Below the pieces are notes generated by a model. That model saw nothing but the letters and a program-made list of their open reading frames with translations, was not told the DNA's origin and did not search any database. A DNA stretch of 64,000 nt from Mauremys mutica (Eukaryota > Chordata > Testudines > Geoemydidae). Below, in pieces: positions 43,037-54,420 of the stretch. Made by a program: the position numbers and the translations under genes. The stretch covers positions 6,191,951-6,255,950 of the forward strand of contig NC_059076.1 in assembly GCF_020497125.1 (NCBI RefSeq), in the 5' to 3' direction. How positions within the stretch are numbered: position 1 is the first letter of the stretch; every line of letters starts with the position of its first letter.

Positions 43037-43114
43037 CCAGGGTGAAATCCTAGCCCCATTGAAGTCTATGGTAGAACCCCCATTAACTTCAGTGGGGCCA
43101 AGACTCCACCCTGA
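43037..43114. repeat. Palindromic hairpin repeat (family H)
   Basis: GCCCCATTGAAGTCTATGG and CCCATTAACTTCAGTGGGGC pair; outer AGGGTGAAATC and ACTCCACCCT. Confidence 0.65.
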
Positions 43115-44900
43115 GTGACCTGGAGAAAGCAGGGACACCCAGAGGACTGAAGGAATCTGGGCTAACAACTGTGTGTCAAGCCAATGAACTGGCTGAGAAG
43201 GAAAGCCAAGTAGCAGACACTGTGAAAGCAGGGACAGGGATGGTGATGGAGAAGCTGGGAGCCGAGTGGGGAAGCAACCTATTTCTAGCAGGGGGCCAGC
43301 AGTATCTGCAGCAAAAGGACATGGGGCGAGCATCCTGCAGAACAGGAGCTGTAAGAGAACTGTGTGTTTGGACAACAGGAAGACAACATAGAAGGGAACA
43401 GTCAGAAACAATCATGATGGGCAGCAATCCATGAACAGTGGTGCAGATTGCAAAGGCATGGGAGAGTTTTCAGCTGCAAAGAGAAGAGATACATCAGAGA
43501 CAGAACAGAAATTAGAGGAGGACTAGAGATAACTTACCTGACTTGGTTAGGTGGGGAGATCTGTGCCTGCGCTTGAAGACCTTTCCAAGGGAAATTTTCC
43601 AGGCAAATCCACAGGGAATTTTGTACCCAAAAAGAGTGGAGCATGAGGCCCTTTGACAGGATCGCAGCACAAGTTGGTACAGGTAAAAATGGTAAAAACA
43701 CCTGCCTCCCAGCAGGTAAACCCCTAAAGAAATGATCTCTTCCTACTGTAGGGGGTATGGGCCCTGCAAGACATTGTATGGTAGCTCCTACTTGGGAAGG
43801 AAAGGCTCCCTGCACCTTCTCTCCACTACACTCACAGGCAAAGCAGACATACTATGGCTCATAAACTGTAGTGTTTGTTTACTCTAGATCCATGCACCAT
43901 CCTATTCATTAATTGTAAAGGACAAATACACACAAGGAGCACATGTCTTAACACCTTATTCTGATTACTGAAATAAGTTTATACATCCTTCCCTGTAAAG
44001 TCTCCTTATTCACTACACCCTGACTATAGCTTTCTGATTTCAGAGCTACAATCTGAAATGTAGTCCCTCACCTTCCAACACACCTGCATGTATCTGGGGC
44101 TCATCTGGTACCAAGCTACTGTTTGCTTGTAGAATGTTTGCAGATTTGAGTCCTGCCCACAACTCCAATTAAGGCAAATATTTCTCTTCACTATGGGATT
44201 TGCGCTGCATAACTGATTACCAAGTGCATCATGTAAATGGCTCTTAGAAACGGCAAACAGCCTAAACAGCCTGTGATGTAGAATGTACCTTATTAACAAA
44301 GGTCACATTAGAAACTCATCCTTGTAACTAATCTCATCAAATGTACAGTGCATCAATAGGCAGAGACTGGTGAACGGTGTTTTCCAATTAAGTGGAACTG
44401 TTTGACCTTTTGAACTATAAATAAACTGCAGCAGCAACTCTTGATGAGGCATAAGCAGGCTGACTTTCACTGCAACACAGTGCCTCAGAACTCAAGCCTA
44501 CTTACAGAGCTAATTCTGGAATGAGTCAATGGACAGAGTGAAACTTTAAGCGCTAATGCTGCAGACAAGATTGCCTGGAATTTCTGCAGTGCTGGCAGAA
44601 TGAATGTATTTGAACTGAATGCACCCCTCTGAATAGATAAACACATACTGGGAAATGTGTCCTTTAGTGTAGCTGTCTTCACCTGAAACAAACTTATTTT
44701 CCTTGTTCAAACATTTAGAGGCAGGGGATTTTCTGCAGCAGCTCAAAGTACTGTCAGTTGCTTTAGTGCTTAAGAATAAGTGGAATACAGTTTTCTCAAT
44801 TAAAATGTCATTTAATTAAATGTAGACTCCAGATTCTTAGTTTTCAAAGAGTTGCCCGGAATGGATGTTTAATCACATGAGTCCAGTTGGCTTTAATGGG
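43115..44900. other. No recognisable feature
   Basis: About 1.8 kb without a gene or repeat I recognise; open stretches are overlapping and lack motifs. Confidence 0.35.
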
Positions 44901-44904
44901 GAAT

Positions 44905-46165
44905 GTGAAGTGAGGCAGCTAACAGGAGAGCTTCAGAGTCTGTCTCCGCAGATTCTGTGCTTGGAGGTAGCAGGATTTGGTGAGTGGTGAGAGGCAGCTA
45001 ATGGGAGAGTTTTGGAGGGAGTTGAGAGAGGGATTATGAGAGACTTTCATTTCAGATCCAGTTCTATGTTCAGTTTCCAGATGGCCAGCAAGGGAAGAGT
45101 GGAGTTGACCTGCAATGGATGTGCCATGTTTTCTTCCCTGCCTGAGGCCAGAAGGGACTTCCTGTGCATGAAGTGCAAGCTGGTGGTTGCATTGTAGGAG
45201 AAGATTCTTGGACTGGAGCAGCAAGTAGAGATGCTATTGAGAATCAGAGAGGCTGAGGAGCTCCTAGACAGCTAGGTCAAGAAAACATCACTACTGCATG
45301 TTCAAGGAAGAAAGAGAGCTGGCTTCCAAAGAGTCAGAGAGAGAGGGAGTCAGAGAAGAGGCCAGGCAGTTTGTCACTGCCAGAGGCAAGATGTCATGGT
45401 GGGATAAAGAAAGACAATGATAGTCTGTGGCCAGCAGAGAGAAGAGACCAGGAGGAATTCCACACAGCTAGAAGTTTCCAGTCAATACCAGGTTCTCAGT
45501 GTGGAAGCTGGATGTTACCTCTCAAGAGCCAGCTGGTCCAAGGGAACAGAGAGATGTACGGAACACACCTGTGGATGGCAGCTTGGCCCAACCTGTAAGA
45601 AAATCAGGTTTGCCCACAAAGAGTTCTCCAACCATTCAAGGAATTCAGACGATCCTTGTTGGAGGTTCAATACTCAGAAGAATTGAAAGACCATTCTGCA
45701 AGGGACAGTGGACAACAGGATGGAGGGCTGTCTTCCCGGAGCCAAGACACAAGACTTTACTCTAAGATTGAATAAGCTGTTGAAGTTAATGGGGCAAGAA
45801 TTCATTAGTGATGGTTCATATTGGCACTAATGACACTGCATTGTGGGATAACTCATAGGTAGGAGATGTCTTCAGAGAACTCGGAAGTGTGCTGAAGAAG
45901 AATAATGTCCAAACAATCTTCTCTGAGATCCTTCCTGTCCCATGAGCAAATGAAGAAAGAAGGCAGAAGATTCTGGAAGTGAACGGCTGCAAGGTAAGTT
46001 GTGTAGGTTTGAAGGTTTTGGTTTTGTGGAACATTGATCCACCTTCTATGGGGATAGTGGGCTGTATAGTTTGGATGGTCTTCTCCATAGAAGAGGGACC
46101 AATCTCCTCAGGGACAGGCTGGCTGGAATAGTCAGGAGGGCATTGAACCAATAACAAGAGGAGGG
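44905..46165 (+). pseudogene. CR1 ORF1 relic: zinc knuckle, coiled coil, esterase
   Basis: Plus-strand translation shows VELTCNGCAMFSSLPEA and DFLCMKCKLVV, two Cys-x2-Cys pairs (45110-45180). A heptad-like ILGLEQQVEMLLRIREAEEL follows (45203-45260). Then comes an SGNH-esterase-like part: TILVGGSILRRIERPFC (45650-45700), where GDS would be expected, HIGTNDTA (45821-45845), and FSEILPVP. It ends GTNLLRDRLAGIVRRALN (46093-46150), partly in shifted frames. ORF1 of CR1 binds RNA and supports retrotransposition. Many stops and a lost nucleophile motif show it is dead. Confidence 0.85.
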
Positions 46166-46304
46166 TAAAAAATGGAAGATATGGCATGTGGTTGGCGAGA
46201 TGAAGGGAACTGCGAGACTGAAGGAGCTGGCCCGCTGAGTTCGCCAACAGAGGAAGACAGGGAGTTAGGGTTGGGTTTTGGGGTTTTTTTTTACTCTCCT
46301 TTCC

Positions 46305-47345
46305 TTAACTTTCAGGTACTCTAAAAGGAAAAGCCTGAAATGGGAAAGCGATGTGTTGCCCACTGCTAGCTCTTCCTCTGTCTGCACCTGTGTGGGACCC
46401 TGCTGCAGAGGCATCCTGACCCTGGAGGTTTCCACCGGGCCCTGGTCTTGACTTGCTGGAAATCAGCCTGCATATCCCTGCTAATGAAAGCCATGTGGGG
46501 GCGGGGGAATTACTCACTGTGTGAGGTGTCTGTTGGTAAGACAGCTGCAGGAGGAGATGGTTTGTCTGTGTAGCATCATTGACAAGACACACATGGAAAC
46601 ATCTGGGATGGAGGATTATAGGCACCAGAGGAAGAAGGAGAACCAGGCTGCTCCTTGGAGAAGAGACTGGCTGCTGGCTACCTCAGGCAGTAGATAAGGC
46701 TCCACCTCCACCCCCCAAGTCCCCCATCCATTGAGGTTAAGAACCCATATACTGTACAGGCAGCAGGAGGAAAGGAGCAGACCCCAATGGCTGAGGAGGA
46801 CGAGCCACCTGCCCTCATGGCTGGGAGCCTCATTGGCACCATGCCCAAGAGGAGTCATAGGATGCTGGTAGTCAGTGACTCCCTTCTCAGGGGGATGGAG
46901 GGATCCCTCTGCCGACCTGACATGATGTCCCAGGAAGCGTGGTGCCTGTCTGGAGCCCACATCTTAGACATTACTGAAAGGTTTCTTAGGCTCATCCATC
47001 CCTCTGATCATTACCCAACACTTCTAACCCACATGGACACTAACAATACTTCCAGCTATGATCCCGGCGCAGGTCAGTAATCACTACAGGGCTGTGGGAG
47101 CTAGGATGAAAGGATCAGGGCAAAGGCTGTGTTCTTGTCCATCCTCCCAGTTGAGAATAAAGGCCCAGGCAGGGACATGCACGTCTTGGAGATGAATGCA
47201 CTGCTGCGCAGATGGTGTTGATGGGAAGGCTTGTCTTCCTCAACCACAGGATGCTGTTCCAGAAAGGTGGCCTGCTGACCAAGGAGGGGAAGAGCATCTT
47301 CACACACCGACTCGCCAACCTATTGAAGAGGGCTTTAAACTAGGT
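46305..47345 (+). pseudogene. Second CR1-type ORF1 relic (esterase)
   Basis: A different ORF1 follows immediately. It has QLQEEMVCLCSIIDKTH (a coiled-coil-like part, 46545-46600) and an esterase start RMLVVSDSLLRGMEGSLCRP (46858-46917), with SDS where GDS is usual. Then come LIHPSDHYPTLL and, in another frame, the C-terminal GGLLTKEGKSIFTHRLANLL then KRALN and a stop (47256-47343). The sequence differs clearly from the first ORF1, so this is another subfamily, not a duplication. It lies in the same orientation just upstream of an ORF2 relic. Confidence 0.8.
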
Positions 47346-47439
47346 TCAAAAGGGGCAGATGACAAAAGCCGACAGATAAGTATAGAAAAAAGGCAACTTT
47401 AACAGAGGGTTAGATCTTGGGGGTGAGAGGGGACATGGA

Positions 47440-48775
47440 AAATTACAATAAGATCATAGGAGCAACAAGAGGGAAATCAGTGGGTCAATCTGATCAACAT
47501 CTTAGATAGCTATACACAACTGGAAGAAGTATGGGGAATAAACAGGAAGAACTGGACGTATTAGTACATAAATTAAATTATAACTTAACTGGCATCACAG
47601 AGACTTGGTGGGATAAGTCTCATGGGTTTATGGAGTAAATCTCATGAATATTGATATTCATAGAGGGTATAGCTTCTTCAGGAAAGACAAATGGAAAAAT
47701 GGAGGTGGTGTTGCATATACATCAAGAACACACTTATTCTGAGGTCCAGCAGAAGGTGCAAAGCAGACCAGATGAAAATCTCTGAGTAAAGGTAATAGGG
47801 GAAAAGATAGGGCTGACATCATGGTAGTTCTAATATAGGTCATCAAGTCAGGAAGAGGTGGCAGATGAGGCATTTCTAGACTAAACAACAGGAATATCCA
47901 AAAAACACAAGATCTGGTATTAATGGGGATTTTAACTATCCAGATATCTGTTGGAAATGTAATATGTCAAAATAGAAAATTTCAAATAAATTCTTGCAAT
48001 GTATTGGGAACAACTTTTGTTTCAGAAAATGGAGGAAAACCAGGGGGACAGCCATATAACACTTGATTCTGATGAACAGGAAGAAATTGGTTGTGAATGT
48101 GAAGGTGGAAGGCAACTTGGGTGAAAGTGATGATGAAATGATAGCTTTCTTATTCTAAGAAAAGGAAGAAGTGAGAGCAGCAAAATAAGGACAATGGGTT
48201 TCATAAAAGCAAACCAACAAACTGAGAACTGGTAGATGAAGGTGCCATGGGAAGCAAATTTAAGGGATAAAGGAATTCAGGAGAGTGGGCAGTTTCTTAG
48301 GGAGACAACATTAAACTCACACCTGCCAATTATTCCAATGCAAAGCGAAGATACGAAGAGTAGTAAGAGGCCAATATGGCTCCATCAGGAGCTCTTTAAT
48401 GACCTGAAAAACAAAAAGGAATCCTACAGAAAGTGGAAATATGGAGAAATTGCTAAGGAGGAATACAAGCATGTAGGGACAAAACCAGAAAGGTTAAGGC
48501 ACAAAATGAGTTACAAGTAGCAAGGGACACAAAAGGCAATAAGACAGGTTCTATAAATACATTAGGAGCAAGAGAAAGATGAAAGTAAATGTAGATCCTC
48601 TACTTAGCAGTGAAGGAGAGTTAATAATTGAGCAGGACATTAATGCCTATTTTGTTTTCATTTCTATCCTCTTTGCCCCACAGGTCCAAACACTTTTACT
48701 AGCATTTCAGTCACCTCAAAGGAGACTCAACTTCCATTTCACAACAAGGCAAGTTTTTCAAAGATGAGGGTGCCT
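47440..48775 (+). pseudogene. CR1 ORF2 endonuclease/linker relic
   Basis: From about 47508 the plus strand reads SMGNKQEELDVLVHKLNY, then LTGITETWWDKSHG (with the catalytic-type E), GYSFFRKDKWKNGGGVAYTS, and MGIFNYPDICWKC, where the Asp of GDFN is lost. The SDHE block is altered to SDDEMI. From 48230 the linker region reads IWLHQELFNDLKNKKESYRK and, near 48560, YIRSKRKMKVNVDPLLSSEG and IIEQDINAYFV. RT itself is missing. Stops and frameshifts are frequent. It may form one element with the 46305 ORF1. Confidence 0.85.
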
Positions 48776-48779
48776 GACG

Positions 48780-48960
48780 TTAGCCTCTTAAATTCATATT
48801 TAGACATCTAAATAAGAGGTTTGATTTTCAAAAGTGCTGAGTTCAATACGGATGAGTGGGTGTTCCACACATTTGAAAAACAAGTTCCTGAGTTGCCTAA
48901 CAGGTATTGCCTGGGATTTGAGGGGTGTGTGCACCCCAATTTTGATCACGCTAACTGCAA
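48780..48960. repeat. GTGCTGAG-type repeat fragment
   Basis: TTTTCAAAAGTGCTGAGTTC and GAGTTGCCTAACAGG place it in the family of 19380 and 39900. Confidence 0.4.
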
Positions 48961-49029
48961 CCATATTGTGTGCATTCAGCCACCATAAATTAAAAAAAAT
49001 AGACCACCACATAGTTAATGGTTAATTTG

Positions 49030-49067
49030 AACAAGCAGGGTGTTCATAACTCTGAAGTTCTACTGTA
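49030..49067. repeat. Right end of a Tigger-like element
   Basis: GTTCATAACTCTGAAGTTCT then ACTG followed by TA matches the right terminus of the 35001 element. Only the end remains. Confidence 0.65.
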
Positions 49068-50169
49068 TTTCAAATGTGCCTATCCTCTGGTAGCACCCAG
49101 AGGGTAATTTACATCCGATCTGGCCACCACATTGTTAATGAACTATTCAAGTTGATGGCCCATTAAGGAACATTTAACTCTTATCATAAACCATAGAAGA
49201 AGCTTGTCCCTGGCCGATGAGCCTTCCTGTAGACACATTAGCCAAAATATGGGTAATGGCTACTCCCATGAGTCATCAAAGCATGCAAGGACATGTGACT
49301 TGCCCACCTCACCCTGGACTCTATCTTGTGTCTGTAATTTTCCACAAACTGAGACTGAGAGCATTCCCTCCACATGGGAAAAGGTATAAAAGACCCTGAA
49401 CGTATCTCTATTTTGCCTGTTTCCTGCTCTGATCTCTGGACAATGACTTACACTAAAAGGGGCATATTGACTACAGACTGAGGACCTTCCAAACTTTTGG
49501 AAGTTACCAGAGACTTTACAAGCCAGCAGTATGTAACATCACTGCTACAAACCTGATTGAAGAACTCTGCAATGATTGTATGTATATGATTCCTTTGACA
49601 GTTTTAACTTTCTCTTCTTTCTTTTCTCTTATAAATAAACCTTTAGATATTAGATGCTAAAGGATTAGTAACAGCGTGATTATTGGGTAAAATCTGAGTC
49701 ATATATTGACCTGGCTGTGTAGCTGATCTCTTGGGATTTAAATAATCACTCATCACTAAGTCTAGTGTCTGGGTGGTGAAACAAGGGCTGGAATGCCTAA
49801 GGAGACCGCATTTCTGACTTCTTGCTAGCCAGTGTGGTGAGGCAGAAGTTTACTTTTGTTCTTGGTTTGGTATATATCTTATAGAAGAATACCCATTAGG
49901 TTGGGGGTGAGTCTGTCCTAGTTCTCAGCAGTTTGTCCTGAATCTAGTATTCTCAGTTGTGACCCACTGAGGCACAGTGACAGCATATGTAGAGCATTCA
50001 TGATAAACATCACAGTTTAAAGGATAATGGGCTTTTCTACTTCACCTATATTGGGGAACATTGTAAAGTTGGGGTTTATGGATATTTGAAAGGCAAATTT
50101 TGTTAAACTTAGCAAACGTACTTATCATTGAAAACAATGAACAGGACAAAATGCAAATGCTGTGTGAAC
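49068..50169. other. No recognisable feature
   Basis: About 1.1 kb AT-rich, no supported gene or repeat. Confidence 0.35.
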
Positions 50170-50359
50170 TATCTTGGAAAGTATCAGGGGGTAGTCGTGT
50201 TAGTCTGTATCCACAAAAACAACAAGGAGTCCGGTGGCACCTTAAAGACTAACAGATTTATTTGGGCGTGAGGTTTTTTACCCATGAAAGCTTATGCCCA
50301 AATAAATCTGTTAGACTTTAAGGTGCCACCGGACTCCTTGTTGTTTTTATCTTGGAAAG
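50170..50359 (-). mobile_element. Tiny fold-back PLE insertion (166 bp), 12-bp TSD
   Basis: The insertion 50182-50347 lies between perfect 12-bp repeats TATCTTGGAAAG (50170-50181 and 50348-50359). It starts with the antisense PLE terminus (TATCAGGGGGTAGTCGTG) and has long near-perfect arms such as AACAACAAGGAGTCCGGTGG / CCACCGGACTCCTTGTTGTT. The sense arm also keeps GAAAGCTTATGCCC from the hammerhead-like block. In element orientation the antisense arm stops 33 nt short of the terminus. No coding capacity. Confidence 0.95.
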
Positions 50360-51170
50360 GTGCAGCTTTTTTTTAAATTTTATTTTTTTAAAACAGGGGG
50401 AAAAAACCTATGCCCTCCACGACTCAGCAATGGCTGAACAGGTTTTGCTCAACACTAAAAAAGAGGAAGAAATCAGCTTTCATGAGAAGCCAAGCATATG
50501 GAATTTTAGCCCAAAGATAAATGTTTAAAGAAGTTATAGGCGTATGAAAACTGAGATCCATAATGGAAACTATTTTTGCAACCTTACCTACAGTGTGTTT
50601 TACCAAAGCAAGTGCTATAGTAACATAATTGCAATAATTCTGCTTCAGAATTTCTTTCTGTTAAATACTTGTGAACTGTAATTAGCTATTACCTTAGCAT
50701 TAGCCGAGTTACCTTTTATTAGCAGTGTTCCAAAGCTAGAAATAAAGGCAGGCATGTAACGAACAGAAATTAATGAACCACACTGCACTGCTGGTAATTT
50801 ACCAGCAGTTAACTTTCTCCTCTGCACGACGTGCAGCTTCCTTAGCACCCTGGGCTTTGACCCAAACATCCTTACTTTTGGCAGGCATACCAGAGCTCTG
50901 AAGTCTGTTACTCACATGAGAACACACACACGGCAAAGGTGCTCAAGAGTTGGAGGGAAAACTTAAGTGGAGCAGAACCTATGTGGAACTGAGCTCTTTG
51001 AGATAGAACTTGCCTTTGCTTCAAATCAGACCAGAACACTGGAAGCTATGGGAATGTGGGCTCTGAAACCCTGAGGGGCAGCACTGAAAAGGTTCACTAG
51101 AGAAGAGTAGAGTTTAAACTTACTCCCATGCTCTGGCCCACATGGCATGGCCTCTGATTTAAACCAAGGG
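50360..51170. other. No recognisable feature
   Basis: No supported gene or repeat. Confidence 0.35.
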
Positions 51171-51468
51171 TACGTCTACACTACCCGCCGGATTAGTGGG
51201 TAGTGATCGATCTATCGGGGATCAATTTATCAGGTCTACACTAGATGCGATAAATCGATCCCTGATCACTCTGCCGTCTACCCCTGTACTCCACTGAGGG
51301 GAGAGGCGGAAGCGGAGTCGACAGAGGAGTGGCGGCAGTCGACCCCGCGCCGTGAGGATGTGAAGTAAGTCGACCTAAGATATGTCTACTTCAGCTATGC
51401 TATTCTCGTAGCTGAAGTTGGGTATCTTGGGTCGAGCCCCCCTTCCCCACAGTGTAGACCAGGCCCAA
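51171..51468. mobile_element. Palindrome-rich non-autonomous DNA element
   Basis: Ends GGGTACGTCTACACTACC and, as reverse complement, GGGCCTGGTCTACACTGTGG are similar. Inside, GTGATCGATCTATCGGGGAT...GATAAATCGATCCCTGATCAC is a strong hairpin (51200-51270). A second symmetry lies at TAGCTATGC..CGTAGCTGAAG. CpG-rich for this region. Harbinger-like class suspected; no clear target duplication. Confidence 0.7.
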
Positions 51469-52409
51469 AAGCAGATTATTCGAGCACTGGAATAGACTTT
51501 AAGTCAAACAGTCTTCAGCATGAGAACAAAAGCAGGCACTCACACAGTGCTTTCCAACACAGCTGTACTCTGCAATCCATCCGTTAGATAAAACCATCTC
51601 TGGCTCAATAGCAGCTCGCCTCATAATTGTTTTACCTTGAGGCCTTATTGTTCTCTGAAATGAAGACCAAGGGGCAGGCCGGCATAGTCCATTGAGCATA
51701 AGAGCAACTGCTCTTGCCAACTGTGCCTCCTAGGTATGCAGATTATCAAAATGTTTACTGAAGGATGCCCATTAATTAATCTGAGGACATTAAAACGCCT
51801 TTCTGTTGTCTCTTCTTTCCAGTTAATAATGCATGAGTAGGAAGGGAAGCAAAATTGCAGATCAGAAAAGTGTATTTGATACTCAAGTTGAATGGTCTTG
51901 TGTGTGTTCTGCTACAATATTCCCAGTAGGTACTGCATATCTAATGTACCCTCTGAAAACGTGCTAATAAGCAAGGATGGATTGGGCCTTTTGGATGCCA
52001 TTTTATTGCCATCACTGATTCTGAAAAATGAAATCGGCTGTTCCAGCCTTGGAACCTGTCATGAAAGCAAAAAGAAAATCAGACTATAACATTGACATTT
52101 ATATCATATGGCATAGCCTTGTCTTAACATATTACTGCAGGTGATATTCTCTCTCATCTAAATTGACTTGGATAGTGGTTGTTCTGCTGTTTTCTTTAGT
52201 GTAGCTCATACATTTTTAGCAGGATGCTTCGTCTTGGTGCTCACTTGTGTTCTTAGTAGGTGTTGTATAGTCTAAGGGGGAGCCCTAGAAATAGCTAACT
52301 CCATGCTTTAATGTTTTTTAAGCAGAAAAAAGCCTGATGATTCTTAATGATGTGACTAGAGAGGGTTAGAAATTCCAAAGGAAAATATGTAGCAGGATAT
52401 TATTATTGC
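51469..52409. other. No recognisable feature
   Basis: AT-rich, no supported gene or repeat. Confidence 0.35.
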
Positions 52410-52560
52410 TTATGAATTATTTGTATTGCCATAGTGCCTAACAGCCCTAGTTAAGGGCCAGGACCCCATTATGCTAGACACTATGAGAAGAGGGTCTTTA
52501 CCTCAAGGAGCTTACAATCTAAGTATAAGGCGCAAGAGAACAGATAGATACAGTCAGATT
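52410..52560 (+). repeat. MIR/L2-type repeat fragment
   Basis: AGGACCCCATTATGCTAGAC, then CCTCAAGGAGCTTACAATCT, matches the 25130 family. Confidence 0.55.
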
Positions 52561-52599
52561 GATGTGGAAGGAACTCCCTGTCAACAGCTACAAAGCCAC

Positions 52600-53007
52600 T
52601 GTGGCAGGGTGTACAAACCCTGCACTGGAACTGAAAGGGTTAAGGAGCAACTCTGGGCTCAAGTGACCACACCTAGCCACAGGTGTAGAATGTGCTCCAG
52701 CTGGAGGCATTGCTTTAAAGGGAGCCACACAGCCCAGGAGGGTCTTGACAGGGCCGGGAGAAAGACCTGCCCTCAGAGCTCCTGGAGAAAGGTGCTGAAG
52801 AGATCTCCTCCCAGAGATAAAGAGCCTATCCCCTGAGCCCAGAGAGGCTGACCATTCAATTATTATTTTTTCCTTTTCTATTGTGAGAAAAACTGTAAGA
52901 CTTTGGCAAAAGAGAGGGTGGTAGGAAGTGGGCCAGGGAGGCATTCCTGGGTTCTGGACATTGGTACCTCTTACAGGGCTGTGGGCTGGAGCCCTTTGGA
53001 GTAGGAG
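52600..53007 (+). repeat. LTR-like unit, left part (interrupted by CR1)
   Basis: Starts TGTGGCAGGGTGTACAAACC at 52600 and has a GCTTTAAAGGGAGCC box and a CCCAGAGATAAAGAGCC phrase. CR1 begins at about 53008. The right continuation may be 53767-54060. No target duplication for the LTR-like unit could be found. Confidence 0.45.
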
Positions 53008-53766
53008 AGTCCTGCACTTAGGACGGAAGAATCCCATGCACTGCTACAGACTAGGGACCGAATGGCTAGGAAGCAGTTCTGCAGAAAAGGACCTAGGGGT
53101 TACGGTGAACGAAAAGCTGAATATGAGTCAACAGTGTGCCCTTGTTGCCAAGAAGGCTAATGGCATTTTGGGTTGTATAAGTAGGGGCATTTCCAGCAGA
53201 TCGAGGGATGTGATCATTCCCCTCTATTCAGCACTGGTGAGGCCTCATTTGGAGTACTGTGTCCAGTTTTGGGCCCCACACTACAAGAAGGATGTGGATA
53301 AATTGGAAAGAGTCCAGCGGAGGGCAACAAAAATGATTAGGGAGCTGGAGCACATGACTTATGAGGAGAGGCTGAGGGAACTGGGATTGTTTAGCCTGCA
53401 GAAGAGAAGAATGAGAGGGGATTTGATAGCTGCTTTCAACTACCTGAAAGGGAGTTCCAAAGAGGATAGATCTAGACTGTTCTCAGTGGTAGAAGATGAC
53501 AGAACAAGGAGTAATGGTCTCAAGTTGCAGAGGGGGAGGTTTAGGTTGGACATTAGGAAACGCTATTTCACTAGGAGGGTGGTGAAGCACTGGAATGGGT
53601 TACCTAGGGAGGTGGTGGAATCTCCTTCCTTAGAGGTTTTTAAGGTCAGGCTTGACAAAGCCCTGGCTGGGATGATTTAGTTGGGTTTGGTCCTGCTTTG
53701 AGCAGGGGGTTGGACTAGATGACCTCCTGAGGTCCCTTCCAACCCTGAGATTCTATGATTCTATGA
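53008..53766 (+). mobile_element. CR1 LINE 3' fragment with long open frame
   Basis: A sense, 5'-truncated CR1. The frame is open from 53010 to a stop at 53678-53680, about 223 residues. It has [80 protein letters not shown] and [20 protein letters not shown]. This is the RT C-terminal region downstream of motif C. The 3' end has GAGCAGGGGGTTGGACTAGA then two GATTCTAT units (to 53766). Lack of stops suggests it is the youngest CR1 here. It lacks catalytic motifs and cannot move itself. Confidence 0.95.
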
Positions 53767-54235
53767 CTCCCCTATCAACTCCTCTTGTTAGGAGGGGCAT
53801 GCACACTAAACAGTAGGGGCATTACTGCTAAACTCTCCCTGGGGGAAGGAAGGGAAGAGTAACGACATTTGAAAACCCCCACCTGAGAATGGACACCGGC
53901 AGGGTCAATAGATGAACCTCATATCTTCCCTGGCACCCTGTCCCACTGGGGAGTGATATGACTGATTGGTGACCTTAGCAGAGGGTCGGGTGGATGCCCA
54001 TCAAAAGGCAATACCCCACATGGTATGATGGTGGCCCTGGGGCAAGATCAGACTTGTCGTGAACAGATAACACGTAGGTGACACCATCATTGACACCATC
54101 CATCATAGCCAGCTCATTATCTTCCTTCTAATCCCTCTTTAAAACCTCCTCTGACATGGTAACTACAGAAAACTTGCCAACAGTTAAGCTGCTCGTGTAC
54201 CGAGACCACCGCCTATCATACTGACTAGTATTGTC
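53767..54235. other. Possible LTR-like continuation
   Basis: Sequence after the CR1 with purine-rich GGAAGGAAGGGAAGAG (53845) and CACCCTGTCCCACTGGGG. It may be the other side of the 52600 unit; not proven. Confidence 0.3.
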
Positions 54236-54239
54236 TCAG

Positions 54240-54420
54240 TGTTTCCTTGGGCTCCCCCCATCAGTCTATATTTATCTCGTCTCATACCTAGATTGCCAAC
54301 TCTTAAAGTCACGGGCCACCTTTTTGCTCTGTGTTTGTACAGCACCGAGTACAATGGAGGCCTGGTTCACGAATGGGGCTCCTAGGTGCTGCCGCAATAA
54401 AAATAAATACATGTACTAAT
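54240..54420 (-). repeat. L2/MIR-type tail
   Basis: TTGCTCTGTGTTTGTACAGC then GAGTACAATGGAGGCC and CTCCTAGGTGCTGCCGCAAT then an AATAAAAATAAATA tail. Same family as 30281; strand given relative to 25130. Confidence 0.6.

Noticed and set aside
53008..53680. Functional host gene from the long open frame
   Set aside because: The protein is plainly the CR1 RT C-terminus and ends in a CR1 3' tail.
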